Source: Mermis nigrescens (Eukaryota; Nematoda; Enoplea; Mermithida; Mermithidae). From it: a stretch of DNA of 64,000 nt. Where the stretch lies: NCBI GenBank assembly GCA_036768485.1, contig JAVLUZ010000142.1:16650407-16714406 (forward strand). The letters are read 5' to 3'. The position numbers and the translations under genes were made by a program. Shown piece after piece: positions 33,801-45,128 of the stretch (the stretch's first letter is position 1; every line of letters begins with the position of its first letter). A model generated the notes under the pieces. The model made no database searches. It was not told the DNA's origin and was given only the letters and a program-made list of their open reading frames with translations.

Positions 33801-36572
33801 AATTACGTTAATCAACCTGTTTTGAAAAATTAAGTTAATCAACGAGTTTTGGAAAATTACGTTAATCAACGTGTTTTGAAAAATTAAGTTAATCAACGAG
33901 TTTTGAAAAATTACGTTAATCAACCTGTTTTGAAAAATTACGTTAATCAACGTGTTTTGAAAAATTAAGTTAATCAACGAGTTTTGGAAAATTACGTTAA
34001 TCAACGTGTTTTTGAAAAATTAAGTTAATCAACGAGTTTTGAAAAATTACGTTAATCAACGTGTTTTGAAAAATTAAGTTAATCAACGAGTTTTTGAAAA
34101 ATTACGTTAATCAACGTGTTTTGAAAAATTAAGTTAATCAACGAGTTTTGGAAAATTACGTTAATCAACGTGTTTTGAAAAATTAAGTTAATCAACGAGT
34201 TTTGAAAAATTACGTTAATCAACCTGTTTTGAAAAATTAAGTTAATCAACGAGTTTTGGAAAATTACGTTAATCAACGTGTTTTGAAAAATTAAGTTAAT
34301 CAACGAGTTTTGAAAAATTACGTTAATCAACCTGTTTTGAAAAATTACGTTAATCAACGTGTTTTGAAAAATTAAGTTAATCAACGAGTTTTGGAAAATT
34401 ACGTTAATCAACGTGTTTTGAAAAATTAAGTTAATCAACGAGTTTTGAAAAATTACGTTAATCAACGTGTTTTGAAAAATTAAGTTAATCAACGAGTTTT
34501 GAAAAATTACGTTAATCAACGTGTTTTGAAAAATTACGTTAATCAACGAGTTTTGAAAAAATTACGTTAATCAACGAGTTTTGAAAAATTACGTTAATCA
34601 ACGTGTTTTGAAAAATTAAGTTAATCAACGAGTTTTGAAAAATTACGTTAATCAACGTGTTTTGAAAAATTACGTTAATCAACGTGTTTTGAAAAATTAA
34701 GTTAATCAACGAGTTTTGGAAAATTACGTTAATCAACGTGTTTTAAAAAATTACATTAATCAACGACTTTTAAAAAACTTACGCTAATCACCGAGTTTTG
34801 AAAAATTATGTTAATCAACGTGTTTTTGAAAAATTACGTTAATCAACGAGTTTTGAAAAATTACGTTAATCAACGTGTTTTGAAAAATTAAGTTAATCAA
34901 CGAGTTTTGGAAAATTACGTTAATCAACGTGTTTTAAAAAATTACATTAATCAACGACTTTTAAAAACTTACGCTAATCACCGAGTTTTGAAAAATTATG
35001 TTAATCAACGTGTTTTGAAAAATTACGTTAATCACCGAGTTTTGAAAAATTACGTTAATCAACGTGTTTTGAAAAATTACGTTAATCAACGAGTTTTGAA
35101 AAATTACGTTAATCAACGTGTTTTGAAAAATTAAGTTAATCAACGAGTTTTGAAAAATTACGTTAATCAACGTGTTTTGAAAAATTACATTAATCAACGA
35201 GTTTTAAAAACTTACGCTAATCACCGAGTTTTGAAAAATTATGTTAATCAACGTGTTTTGAAAAATTTCGTTAATCAACGAGTTTTGAAAACTTATGTTA
35301 ATCATCGACTTTTGAAAAATTACGTTAATCGACGAGTTTTGAAAAATTACGTTAATCAACGAGTTTTGAAAAATTACGTTAATCAACCTGTTTTGAAAAA
35401 TTAAGTTAATCAACGAGTTTTGGAAAATTACGTTAATCAACGTGTTTTGAAAAATTAAGTTAATCAACGAGTTTTGAAAAATTACGTTAATCAACCTGTT
35501 TTGAAAAATTACGTTAATCAACGTGTTTTGAAAAATTAAGTTAATCAACGAGTTTTGGAAAATTACGTTAATCAACGTGTTTTGAAAAATTAAGTTAATC
35601 AACGAGTTTTGAAAAAATTACGTTAATCAACGTGTTTTGAAAAATTAAGTTAATCAACGAGTTTTGAAAAATTACGTTAATCAACGTGTTTTGAAAAATT
35701 AAGTTAATCAACGAGTTTTGAAAAATTACGTTAATCAACGAGTTTTGAAAAATTACGTTAATCAACGTGTTTTGAAAAATTAAGTTAATCAACGAGTTTT
35801 GAAAAATTACGTTAATCAACGTGTTTTGAAAAATTACGTTAATCAACGTGTTTTGAAAAATTAAGTTAATCAACGAGTTTTGGAAAATTACGTTAATCAA
35901 CGTGTTTTAAAAATTACATTAATCAACGACTTTTAAAAACTTACGCTAATCACCGAGTTTTGAAAAATTATGTTAATCAACGTGTTTTGAAAAATTACGT
36001 TAATCAACGAGTTTTGAAAAATTACGTTAATCAACGTGTTTTGAAAAATTAAGTTAATCAACGAGTTTTGGAAAATTACGTTAATCAACGTGTTTTAAAA
36101 AATTACATTAATCAACGACTTTTAAAAACTTACGCTAATCACCGAGTTTTGAAAAATTATGTTAATCAACGTGTTTTGAAAAATTACGTTAATCACCGAG
36201 TTTTGAAAAATTACGTTAATCAACGTGTTTTGAAAAATTACGTTAATCAACGAGTTTTGAAAAATTACGTTAATCAACGTGTTTTGAAAAATTAAGTTAA
36301 TCAACGAGTTTTGAAAAATTACGTTAATCAACGTGTTTTGAAAAATTACATTAATCAACGAGTTTTAAAAACTTACGCTAATCACCGAGTTTTGAAAAAT
36401 TATGTTAATCAACGTGTTTTGAAAAATTTCGTTAATCAACGAGTTTTGAAAACTTATGTTAATCATCGACTTTTGAAAAATTACGTTAATCGACGAGTTT
36501 TGAAAAATTACGTTAATCAACGAGTTTTGAAAAATTACGTTAATCAACGAGTTTTGAAAAATTATGTTAATG
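30870..36572. repeat. 27-bp minisatellite, right array (~210 units) with higher-order structure
   Basis: Units are variants of GAAAAATTACGTTAATCAAC. Because 27 is a multiple of three, one frame on each strand stays open for long stretches (NYVNQRVLK on plus, INVIFQNSL on minus), which is not evidence of a gene. A marker variant (AACTTACGCTAATCACC) recurs at 31261, 31504, 31855, 32476, 32881 and 33124, at spacings of 243, 351, 621, 405 and 243 bases, all multiples of 27. Confidence 0.95.
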
Positions 36573-37012
36573 TTGTTTGAATTGTTGTTACTGTCGGGGC
36601 TCAAATGATTAAAAACATTTTGCATTGTAAAGGACGATGTTTTTTCATACCTTTGTTTAACGCAAAAATTCAAACAGTTGAGTATAACGACCCAAAATTT
36701 CAAACCAAGAGTATCACTATAATGAAATGTTTAAGATTTCTTTTTCAAGAGTTTTACTGTTAAGATACACGAATATTTGAATTTTTACGTCGTTATCGAC
36801 AATTATCTGCTGAATAAAGCGAAAATACTGGAAGTTGTTTAACGCTTTTTTCAAACGAGGAGGCTCATTTTTTTGAAATTTACGTTGATCTTTCTTTGAA
36901 AAAATACGTTACTGAAGATTCAAGTTTGAAAAAATACGTCGTTAATTTTCTTTAATTGAAAAATCACGTTGTTCTCCTATTGTTTAAGGTTTTTAATCAT
37001 TTGAGCCTCCTG
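36573..37012. repeat. Terminal inverted segment, right
   Basis: Inverse of 24236-24690, ending CATTTGAGCCTCCTG. Confidence 0.88.
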
Positions 37013-38540
37013 ACTCACAGCTACAAAGCGCCACCGGACTAAGTCAACGAAGGGAATCAATTTTCAGCACTCAAAAAATGACCACAATACTTATATGTAT
37101 ATAGATATGAACGCAATCTTGCGGCAAATGTTGCATTTCTTGTTCATTGTGTGAAATATCATGATTGTCGCATACCCCTGTTGTAGTCAATCGGTTAAAA
37201 CTTTGTATGCTATGCACAAGGCTTTCCTGAAACAGCCTGCGGCCGTATTGATGCAATTCATGCCTGTGATTACGCAAATGACGAAGCTTTTGGTATTTTT
37301 TTATAATAGCATAAAGTGCATGTTAGCAAGGATTGTGATTACACAAGCAAGGAAACTTTTAGTAGTAGTGTAGACTACAAATTAACAAGGATTGTGATTA
37401 CACAAACGAGGAAACTATCTGTAGAAGTGTAAACTAATTGTTAGTAAGAATTATGATTACACAAAGGAGGAAATGGTAGAAGCGTAAAAGGTATGTTAGC
37501 AAGGATTTCTGTCCACTTCTACAGGTTAAACATAAAATAAAAATGTTTACAAAGAAATTCTGCTCTGTGGTTGGCTGAACGGTTACGCTCGTTTCGGATC
37601 GGTTAAGTAAATTTTGCTTGGCTTACGCTTCATTCGCGTCCTTCCTTTTGCCATCGTATCGTTCGTTTCCAGCCTTATTAGGTATATCAAACTTGTTTCT
37701 CAAATATTCATCCATACTTTCAAGTTTTCACTCAGACAAGAAAAATTAGCGAATGCTACATAGCTAACGTAGTGTACTTTCCAATATAATAATTTTTTTA
37801 TACTAGGAAATCAATTACCGGGGATGGACTTTTTAAATCTTTCATTGGTACGAGGTGCAATTTGCAATCCGCTCTTAGCTCCGCGGTTTCATTATAATAA
37901 ATGAATTATGAAAGTCAATCGCTCTGAATCTAAAATTTCACACAACCAACATGCACCAACTTTTTTATAGACTTCTAGAAGGCAAAGTACAGAACACGGG
38001 TTTTCTACAAGGCATACACATCTGTGAACAAAAAATGTGATTCGCGTCTTCGTTTCCAGATCATGTACTTACAGGCACAAGATGACCTGACGTTAGGTTT
38101 GGACCTCTCATCAGTACAGCATGGAAATTCTGGGGGGTCAAGCCAGACCATAAAATTGTTTAAAAAGTGCCTATTTGGGCTTAGCAATAATGGGTTAACG
38201 TCAAAAACACCGTTTTTTGACGTCCCGGACAATGCTCGTTCTTTTTCACACATAAAACATAAAATTTATTGAAAAAAAATTCAAAAAATCGGATGAGTTG
38301 GATAAAAATATAGTCGAAAATGGGCATGCATTGCCCTAAGCGCCAAAAATTCAAGACCTCTGAGCCAAAAAGCTGAACGCGCTTACAAGTACATCCTTTT
38401 TTTTGCAATTTCTACGAAAAATTGACAATTGGGAGAGGGTGTTGCTGCTATTTTGCAAAAAAAGAGTTATTATTCTGGGGATCAAAGTCTCCCAAACCTG
38501 CCCCATGAACACGTATGCCCTTCCACAATTCAAAAATCAC
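37013..38540. other. Geneless stretch with a short tandem repeat
   Basis: At about 37265-37510 the phrase GATTGTGATTACACAA recurs roughly every 60 bases, about four times, with GAGGAAA and GAAGTGTAAA between. The part before 37060 may continue the LINE leader. No gene is supported in the rest. Some of it could hold upstream sequence of the SURF4-like gene. Confidence 0.45.
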
Positions 38541-38547
38541 CTCATAC

Positions 38548-38803
38548 CATACGTGGGCAGCAAGAAAATTCTGGGGGGGTGCAAGATTTTTTGAAGGTCA
38601 AAAAATGGCCTTAAAAATGGTGGTATAGCGATAAAAACACCATTTTTCGACGTTTCTCATCAAGCACTATCCATTGACATCAAAAAATTGCGAAAAAACG
38701 GAAAAATTTTCAAAAATTGAATTCTGGGGGTATTGTGATTTCTGGGGGTATTTCGGTTTCTGGGGGTGCATACCCCCCAAACTCCCTCCCACGCCCAGGT
38801 GTG
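38548..38803. mobile_element. hAT MITE (256 bp)
   Basis: Starts CATACGTGGGCAGCAAG and ends CACGCCCAGGTGTG, flanked by the exact 8-bp duplication CCTCATAC (38540-38547 and 38804-38811). Same family as 12595-12861. Confidence 0.93.
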
Positions 38804-38976
38804 CCTCATACCCTACAAGCTAATTTTTAAAATTTTCCCTTTTATGCTATTTTTTGTTGCCAGCGAATGTAGTATGTACGTAGCTCAATGAGAAACATCA
38901 GATAGCTTTCCGCCCTGCCTCTGACATTCGGAGAATTTTCGATCCCCTGTCATAAATATCGAGATTTGATGCTGTC

Positions 38977-39250
38977 CATACGTGGGCAGCACCAAAATTC
39001 TGGGAAAAGGTATGCAAGATTTTTCAAAAGGTCAAAAAATAGTCTTAAAAATAGTGGTATGGCGAAGAAAACACCATTTTCAAGGTTTCTCATCTAGCAC
39101 TATCCATTAGCGTAACAAATTGCGAAAAAACAAAAAACTTTAAAAAAAATTGAATTCTGGGGGATATTTTGGTTTCTGGGGGATAGGAGGTATTCGGCCT
39201 TCTGGGGGTGCACATCCCCCAAACCCCCCCCTCCCAAACGCACGAGTGTG
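38977..39250. mobile_element. hAT MITE (274 bp)
   Basis: Starts CATACGTGGGCAGCACC and ends GCACGAGTGTG. The 8-bp flanks ATGCTGTC and GTGATGTC match at 6 of 8 positions, so this copy is older. Confidence 0.82.
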
Positions 39251-39388
39251 GTGATGTCGTACGGTGTTATGTCACTTTCGAATGAATTTCCTTGAAGATA
39301 TTTTTCTCACAGGATTGACTAGTGGGGATAGTTTTATAATCGGAGTCTTTTGTTCGAAAATGCTTCTTTGGAATTTTCATATTTTCAG

Positions 39389-41069
39389 ATGGCTAGCTTG
39401 ATCACTCATCAGCAGGACCTGGAATCTGGAAACAAGAAATATAGTGCACTATCTCAAATGGCTCGTCGTTGTGTGATGTCCGCATTCATTGTGCACGCAC
39501 TACAAGTATTTATTAAGTGGACATTCTATTGCCCGCTTTTCACAACGGGATGGAGCGCATTTCAATTTTACCTCATGCTTGTTTCTATTGTGGTTTCGTT
39601 AGGACAACTTTCGGCTTGCGCCAGAATTATGGAGCGCTTAGAGGCGACCCTGTGTTGTGCAAGCGTTGGATTTATATTTTTATGGTATCAAACGTTTGAT
39701 CGGACGATTATTGACGAAAGTTGGCTGTCATTTCGATTTTTAGCTTAGTAAGCATTTTGCTTTAATTTTCGGCAGTTTGGTATTTCAAATTTATCTCGTT
39801 TTTATGCAATATGATTTTTCGTCCTTCAAGTTCTCTTTTTTACTAGTTCGATTGCCTTTTTCGCAATCGATTAGTTGAGAATTCCAGTGATACATATGTA
39901 CATCACATGCCATACTAGACACACCCTTGGAGAACGCTCAAATCAGCCAGGCAGGAGCTATTTCGCCTGTCTATTTAAATATGCTTTGTGGTCAGATCAC
40001 TAAAGTTTATTACGTTAATGGGTACAATAATATTGGTTGTTACAATTCTTTGATTTTTAAAAATTTATCGATGTCTGTTCTCCTGAATCGATATTGTCGT
40101 CAGCTGAGATATTCCTACCTTTTAGTAAGTAAAGTCCTCGTCCATAAGAGCCTAAATCCATGACGGTGTCATTTTAAACTCCCGAGTCTGAGCAGTAGCG
40201 AATGGCCTCAGTCTCATTATTTGACTTGCCGTGGCTTCATTTTATCATTTCCTCATTATTTTTCAGTGGTTTCGGGACTTAATGTGAATGTTATTAATAA
40301 TATATAATATATTAATAATATATCTTAATATTATTAATAATATAGAACATATTAATGATATATCTCAATTTTAATAATATTAAATTAAAACTTAATGTGC
40401 TTCTTGTCATATTAATTTCCGCTAACGCACCATTCCATGTCCGGAAAAATGTGCTTCCCATCAGGCGGTTGGATTTACAGTTTTTAGCGGTTTCAAATAG
40501 AACGATTAAATACGAAAAAATAATTTCGAATATTCCATTGAGAAATTTGTTTTTTTATCCGTTTTTTATCAATTTTTTCATAGTCGCGATATTTTTGTCC
40601 CAGTGGTAAGCTTTTTATCTATAGCAACTTTGCCATGTACGGAAGTCTGGTTCTTTTGGCTGCTGAAACGATAGATGATTGCGGTCCCTTATTTCATGGC
40701 AGTTCTCTGCAGCATAAACGTTGCCAGTCGATTATGCTACTGGTAGGCCGCATTCTATTGTGCTTTTGGGCCGCCCCGTTATTCCGGCTCAATTTCGGTT
40801 CAATCCCGTGGATACTACTCCTGATTTCTGGAATATCCATGGTCTCAGTGTTGATTGGCTTCAAAGCGAAATCGTCAGCTTTACTATTGGTCGCTTTAAT
40901 GTCTCTTTTCAACATCATTCAGAATCCTTGGCGTCCCTTATTCTGCGACCCCTTGCTGAATGATTTGATGACGCATGCCTTTTTCCCGACTATCTCAGTC
41001 ATTGGCGGCCTTTTGATGATCATTCTATTGGGACCGGGCGCTTTCAGTTTGGATGAACTTAAGAAATGA
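39389..41069 (+). CDS. SURF4-like (ERV29 family) ER cargo-receptor homologue, two coding exons
   Basis: Exon 1 is 39389-39747 and exon 2 is 40625-41069, joined by a GT-AG intron (donor GTAAGC at 39748, acceptor CTATAG ending at 40624) that splits a codon. The coding length is 804 nt, 267 residues, matching the ~269 of SURF4. Exon 1 carries an arginine-containing amphipathic start and membrane segments including VSLGQLSACARIMERLE. Exon 2 has SLVLLAAETID, VLIGFKAKSSALLLVALMSL and the family-typical end SVIGGLLMIILLGPGAFSLD. SURF4 proteins are multi-pass membrane receptors that load soluble cargo into COPII vesicles at the ER. The ATG at 39389 follows an acceptor-like TATTTTCAG, so an upstream noncoding exon is possible. 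The C-terminus DELKK lacks the usual dilysine position. It is diverged, but the frame is intact. Confidence 0.85.
39748..40624 (+). other. Intron of the SURF4-like gene
   Basis: An 877-base GT-AG intron, AT-rich, with a run of TATTAATAATATA at about 40290-40375. The 84-codon frame at 40355-40609 lies wholly inside it and has no family feature. Confidence 0.8.
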
Positions 41070-41210
41070 TATCAATTTGATGGCATCAGTTGATTTGCCC
41101 AATGTCTTGTAGATGCAATAGGCGCATTTGTTTTGTCCTCGTGATTCTGTTTTGTAACTCATACTGATTAATTGGATCAAGACGACTGGTATCCGTACGT
41201 TCTTTGCTCT

Positions 41211-41216
41211 AATAAA
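41211..41216 (+). terminator. Poly(A) signal of the SURF4-like gene
   Basis: AATAAA stands 142 bases after the stop codon, a normal spacing for an animal 3' UTR. Another AATAAA is not seen closer to the stop. Confidence 0.55.
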
Positions 41217-41410
41217 TATTAAATCTGGATCCGATATGCCCAATGTGTATATATTGAGAACTTTAGAAAATTTTAACCACTTTTGATTACACCTGTGCCT
41301 AGCTGCAGATTAAGTCGAACAAAAAAATCGCTGGCTTATGGGTTTAAACTGCTTTTGTAATCTATTGTAGAGGTAGGTATGAACATATATAGGAATAAGA
41401 GGTACCTAAA

Positions 41411-41574
41411 TACCTTTATGGTTTGTTTCAAAAAACTTGAGTCATAAATTTTAAAATTATTTCCGATAATAAGCTGACACATTGATCTAATATATAATTG
41501 TAACCCTCGGCTTACTGTCGTTGAAAATTCTTGGAATTTATGCACGAAGTTATGTGAAACAGACTATAGTCTGC
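41411..41574. mobile_element. TA-flanked MITE, TATAGTCTGTTTCAC family
   Basis: One end is TGGTTTGTTTCAAAAAACTT and the other AGTTATGTGAAACAGACTATA. The interior (TAACCCTCGGCTTACTG) matches 41723-42112. The left end is diverged. Confidence 0.7.
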
Positions 41575-41722
41575 TTAGCATTGCACCTTGTGCTTTTCTA
41601 TTTAAGAATTTCCGCCGACATATGAAAGCGTAAAATACCTTTATATCTTTACATTTAAGTGCATTACGAAAAATTATTGGTTTACAACTGCTAAAAATTA
41701 TTACATACCTACACCTACATAT

Positions 41723-42112
41723 GAGTCTGTTTCACACAAGTTCGGTCATAAATTTTAAAACTACTTCCGACCATACCTGAGCGTTGGGGGTTTGGGGGTA
41801 TGCCTCCCAGAAACCAAAATAACCCCAGAATTCAATTTTCGAAATTTTTTATATTTTTTCGCAATTTTTTTATGCCAATGGAAAGTGTTCGATGAGAAAC
41901 GTTGAAAAATGGTGTTTTTCGCCATACAACCATTTTTAAGGCCATTTTTTGACTTTTGAAAAATCTTGCACCCCCAGAATTTTGGTGCCGCCCATCTATG
42001 CTTCCGACAATAAGCCGACAGATTACGATTAGAGCATTGATCTGATATCGTAACCCTCGGCTTATCGCTGATGAAAATTCTAAGAATAAGTTGTGTGAAA
42101 CAGACTATATAA
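41723..42112. mobile_element. TA-flanked MITE with a nested hAT MITE
   Basis: Ends are TGAGTCTGTTTCACACAAGT and GTTGTGTGAAACAGACTATA. The two halves are joined once 41772-42000 and one 8-bp duplication are taken out, and then match the copy at 41411-41574. Confidence 0.85.
41772..42000. mobile_element. hAT MITE nested in a TA MITE (229 bp)
   Basis: Starts CATACCTGAGCGTTGGGGG and ends GCCGCCCATCTATG, in inverse orientation to 12595-12861. It is flanked by the exact 8-bp duplication CTTCCGAC (41764-41771 and 42001-42008). Confidence 0.94.
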
Positions 42113-42133
42113 AGCATGATATTTATGTTCATA

Positions 42134-42889
42134 CTAGCAAAGAAAAATGCTCCGATGGAACAAAAAAGATGAATATACTTGGAATTGTGGATTATTAAGG
42201 ATGTAAAAGGAGGGGACTAGGAATAATCTACCTAAAGTCGCAAAATCTGCTAAAAATCACACTTTCTCTAAGCAACGCAAAAAATCAAAGTATATTCTGC
42301 GGCCAACAGATTAAAATAAATATTTAACCATAAAATGATTGAAAAAGCAGCACATTAGCTACGCAGTAGCTATGGGAAATGATGTTGAGTAAACTAACTG
42401 TCTTTCTAAGCAAATTGAATGAATGGTTTAAAACAGTAGGAAACACTTAAGTTGACTTGAAACAGACTAGATGTAAGTACACTAGCATGCCCATAAGGAT
42501 TGTGTGCACTAATCAATCGGCCGCTGCTTTGCTTGCTTTAATGCTCATAACAAAATAAAATAACTTCAAATGTAATACCACTTAGTTTTCTATCAATCAG
42601 GATACGAAGCTAGTCAGCGTTGCTACTTGCCATTAATTTAAAAAATAAACATTACAGATTTCGTTTATACACTCTTATCTGAAACTTTGAACATTATTTA
42701 AAAAAGACACTTTTTAGAGGCTGCAGAATATACTTCGATTTTTTGCGTTGCTTAGAGAAAGTGTGATTTTTAGCAGATTTTGCGACTTTAGGTAGATTAT
42801 TCCTAGTCCCCTCCTTTTACATCCTTAATAATCCACAATTCCAAGTATATTCATCTTTTTTGTTCCATCGGAGCATTTTTCTTTGCTAG
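42134..42889. mobile_element. TA-flanked MITE with ~180-bp inverted ends (copy 2)
   Basis: Inverse of 19509-20287, with the same CTAGCAAAGAAAAATGCTCC ends, TA on each side and an inverse unique centre. Its outer flank continues the inverted repeat; its inner flank does not match copy 1. Confidence 0.85.
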
Positions 42890-44669
42890 TACCCCACTTT
42901 TAATTAGCATGATTTCAGTGCACCAGTCAGCAAACACATACAGTAACATACCACAATAATGACAGCAGTCCAAGAACGCGGAAAACAATATTGTTCTTAA
43001 CATAAATTAATTGCCTGTAAATTTGAAAAATGTTGTTTTATAAAAGAGACTCCAACCGTCTACATTTTGAAATCAATCAGACTGCATAGTGTAGCAGGAG
43101 TGCTACTACACGGCTAGAAATGCCTACTTTGAAGTTTAACCCGTGACGTTGATGTTTCATTGTTTCTCGATATTATTCAATACTTTGCGCAGTTGTGAGC
43201 AAGAGCCCGAGTAGTCGATTAGTACTACACACGCGAATCAGAGCGGAAGATCCGGGAAACCGGTGCGGGTAAAATTTTGCTCACGTAACGGTGGGAGGCG
43301 GCGCCCCCGTTACAATAGAATTTAAAACTGAGTTAGATATGCTCTTGATTGTCGGAAGTATAAAGTTTACTATTTTTTATTAGCTATAGTAAATATATGT
43401 TACATTCTAAACAGTCCTGCAAGTTATAGAGGTCGTTCCACATTTAAATTAACTTGGAAACGACATATAACGTACCCACGGGACTTAATTAAGTACCTGG
43501 CTACACTTAGCGCTGGTCAAGTTGCTAGGGCGAAACGCCGGACTCAACCACACGACCCTCAATAACTACGGTCTCAAACTCCTCGGACCTAAATTCGTCC
43601 ATACCTACGGAGCTATTGGCAGCTATGCCCTAAAAACCTAACGCAGTAGTAATTAAGTAGCCCCGGAATTTTGCCCTAGGTCAGTTGACCTATTTTGGAC
43701 CAAAATAATAATTAACGCAAAAAGCTTTTTAAGTTGTTTTCGCCATAGAATACCTATGGCGAAAAACTATTTCTTTTCTGGTTCCTACGAGCACAACGAA
43801 CAGTGAAAACAACAAAAAAGAGCTCTAAACCAGCCAGTCATCTTACATAAAAATTATGAAATAATTTTTATGATTTTTAAATTGAAATTTGGGTGTTTGA
43901 ATTTGCGATAAAGAAAATAATCAAAAGACAGTCACTTGGATTATTTAAGCCGAGTAATAAAATAAGGGCCGTCCACCAATTCCGAACTAAACGCGATTGA
44001 TCAACAAATGAATTGTGCAAACTTTACAAAACTACTAAGTGTAGAGAATACTAATAGTCAGATTCTCAATTCTGATTTTACGTGGAAAAAAAACTAGAAT
44101 TTTACTTTATTTTTATCCTATTCGACCTCGCCCGACTTCTGAACAGAGAAAGTGGCGAACAAAAAAATGTACAAACACGAATTTTCCACTGTCCACCACA
44201 TTGTAAACTTTAAAAATCTGAACCTAACGCCCATTGAATGTAAATAATTTCGGTTCGGGCCAGTTTGTTGCCCTTTGATTGTAGTAGGTTTGTATGTGCC
44301 AAACTTATGTTCCGCAAAATATATGATATGATTTATCAATCAAAATACGAAAAAACTTGTTTTTTTCGCCCATTTTACACCTCAGATTTCGAACTTTACA
44401 CCCCATAAACAACTCAATATAACGTTTTTTAGAACGCGGCTCGCTTCGACGTGTAGCCATTAGAAGTTACTTTATTTCTATTTTATTTAATTAACCCCAA
44501 CTTTTGGCACAGAAATCTTGGACAAAATCTGTTTTTTTACTCATCCACTAGAGAGTAAAGTTCAAAGCCCTGGTACTAACTGCGTATTGATTGTAGAAAA
44601 GCTTGCTGGTAAGCACAAGATAGCCCTTGATCCGAAGTACATTTCTGCCAGAAAAAATTTCCTAAAACT

Positions 44670-44841
44670 ATAACTATAGTCTGTTTCACATAAGTTTGTG
44701 CTTTTATGTTCACGATTCTTTGATGTTGTAAACCAGAATTTCTGCAATTGCGTTGAATTGATCTATACTTATCGTAGACTATCGGTTTACATATAGAAAA
44801 ATTCTTAAAATTCATGCACCAAGTTATGTGAAACAGACTAT
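44670..44841. mobile_element. TA-flanked MITE, TATAGTCTGTTTCAC family
   Basis: Ends are CTATAGTCTGTTTCACATAA and TTATGTGAAACAGACTATAG, nearly perfect inverses. It interrupts the right arm; the left arm lacks it. Confidence 0.85.
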
Positions 44842-45054
44842 AGAGTTGTTGGCAGACATAAACATGTCGAAAACTCGGTTAAAATGTGTCTTTTCGAACC
44901 CAGATTTTCGCACTTTTTACACTCCCATTCGAGAACTGAGGCGAAATTCAAAAAACGAAAAAAGTGTTATCTGCAGAACCTAAATAGATATATGAGTCAA
45001 ATGAAGTACATGGTTTTGCCAAAAGAATTTGGAAAATGAAAAAAGTCAGCATTC

Positions 45055-45128
45055 AGAAGATTCGAACCCATCATTCTTTGTTTAATACCGCATCCGAGAA
45101 CGGAGTTGTCAATCACTGCGCCAACTCG
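45055..45128 (-). ncRNA. tRNA-like RNA polymerase III promoter (possible SINE head)
   Basis: On the minus strand TGGCGCAGTGATTGAC (A-box-like, 45108-45123) precedes GGTTCGAATCT (B-box-like, 45058-45068) by about 40 bases, the arrangement of tRNA-derived promoters. The outer strands do not pair as an acceptor stem, so it is not a functional tRNA. Degraded counterparts are at about 16740-16795 and 17270-17320 in the left arm. Confidence 0.4.

Larger units (their letters stand above)
24227..37012. mobile_element. 12.8-kb palindromic element with minisatellite arms
   Basis: Ends are inverse: CAGGAGGCTCAAATGATTAA at 24236 and its inverse ending at 37012. Nested inverse layers follow in order: a ~480-bp terminal segment, a 27-bp minisatellite (short left, long right), a ~600-bp segment (25200-25790 against 30330-30870), a ~118-bp tandem array (25790-26450 against 28685-30330), and a centre with a dead Tc1/mariner transposase. 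ACTCACA stands at 24220-24226 and 37013-37019, a possible 7-bp target duplication with 9 extra bases on the left. It lies in or beside the LINE 5' leader. Superfamily uncertain. Confidence 0.85.

Noticed and set aside
24745..36572. Many long frames of NYVNQRVLK or INVIFQNSL repeats on both strands
   Set aside because: They are produced by a 27-bp repeat that is a multiple of three; both strands are open at once, and minor indels shift between identical readings.
30870..36572. CRISPR array
   Set aside because: The repeats are directly adjacent with no unique spacers, in eukaryotic TE-rich DNA, and no cas genes are present.
40355..40609. Separate gene in the SURF4-like intron
   Set aside because: AT-rich hydrophobic frame without family features, fully inside a well-supported GT-AG intron.
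45055..45128. Functional tRNA gene
   Set aside because: A- and B-box-like strings are present, but no acceptor stem or proper anticodon arm could be drawn.
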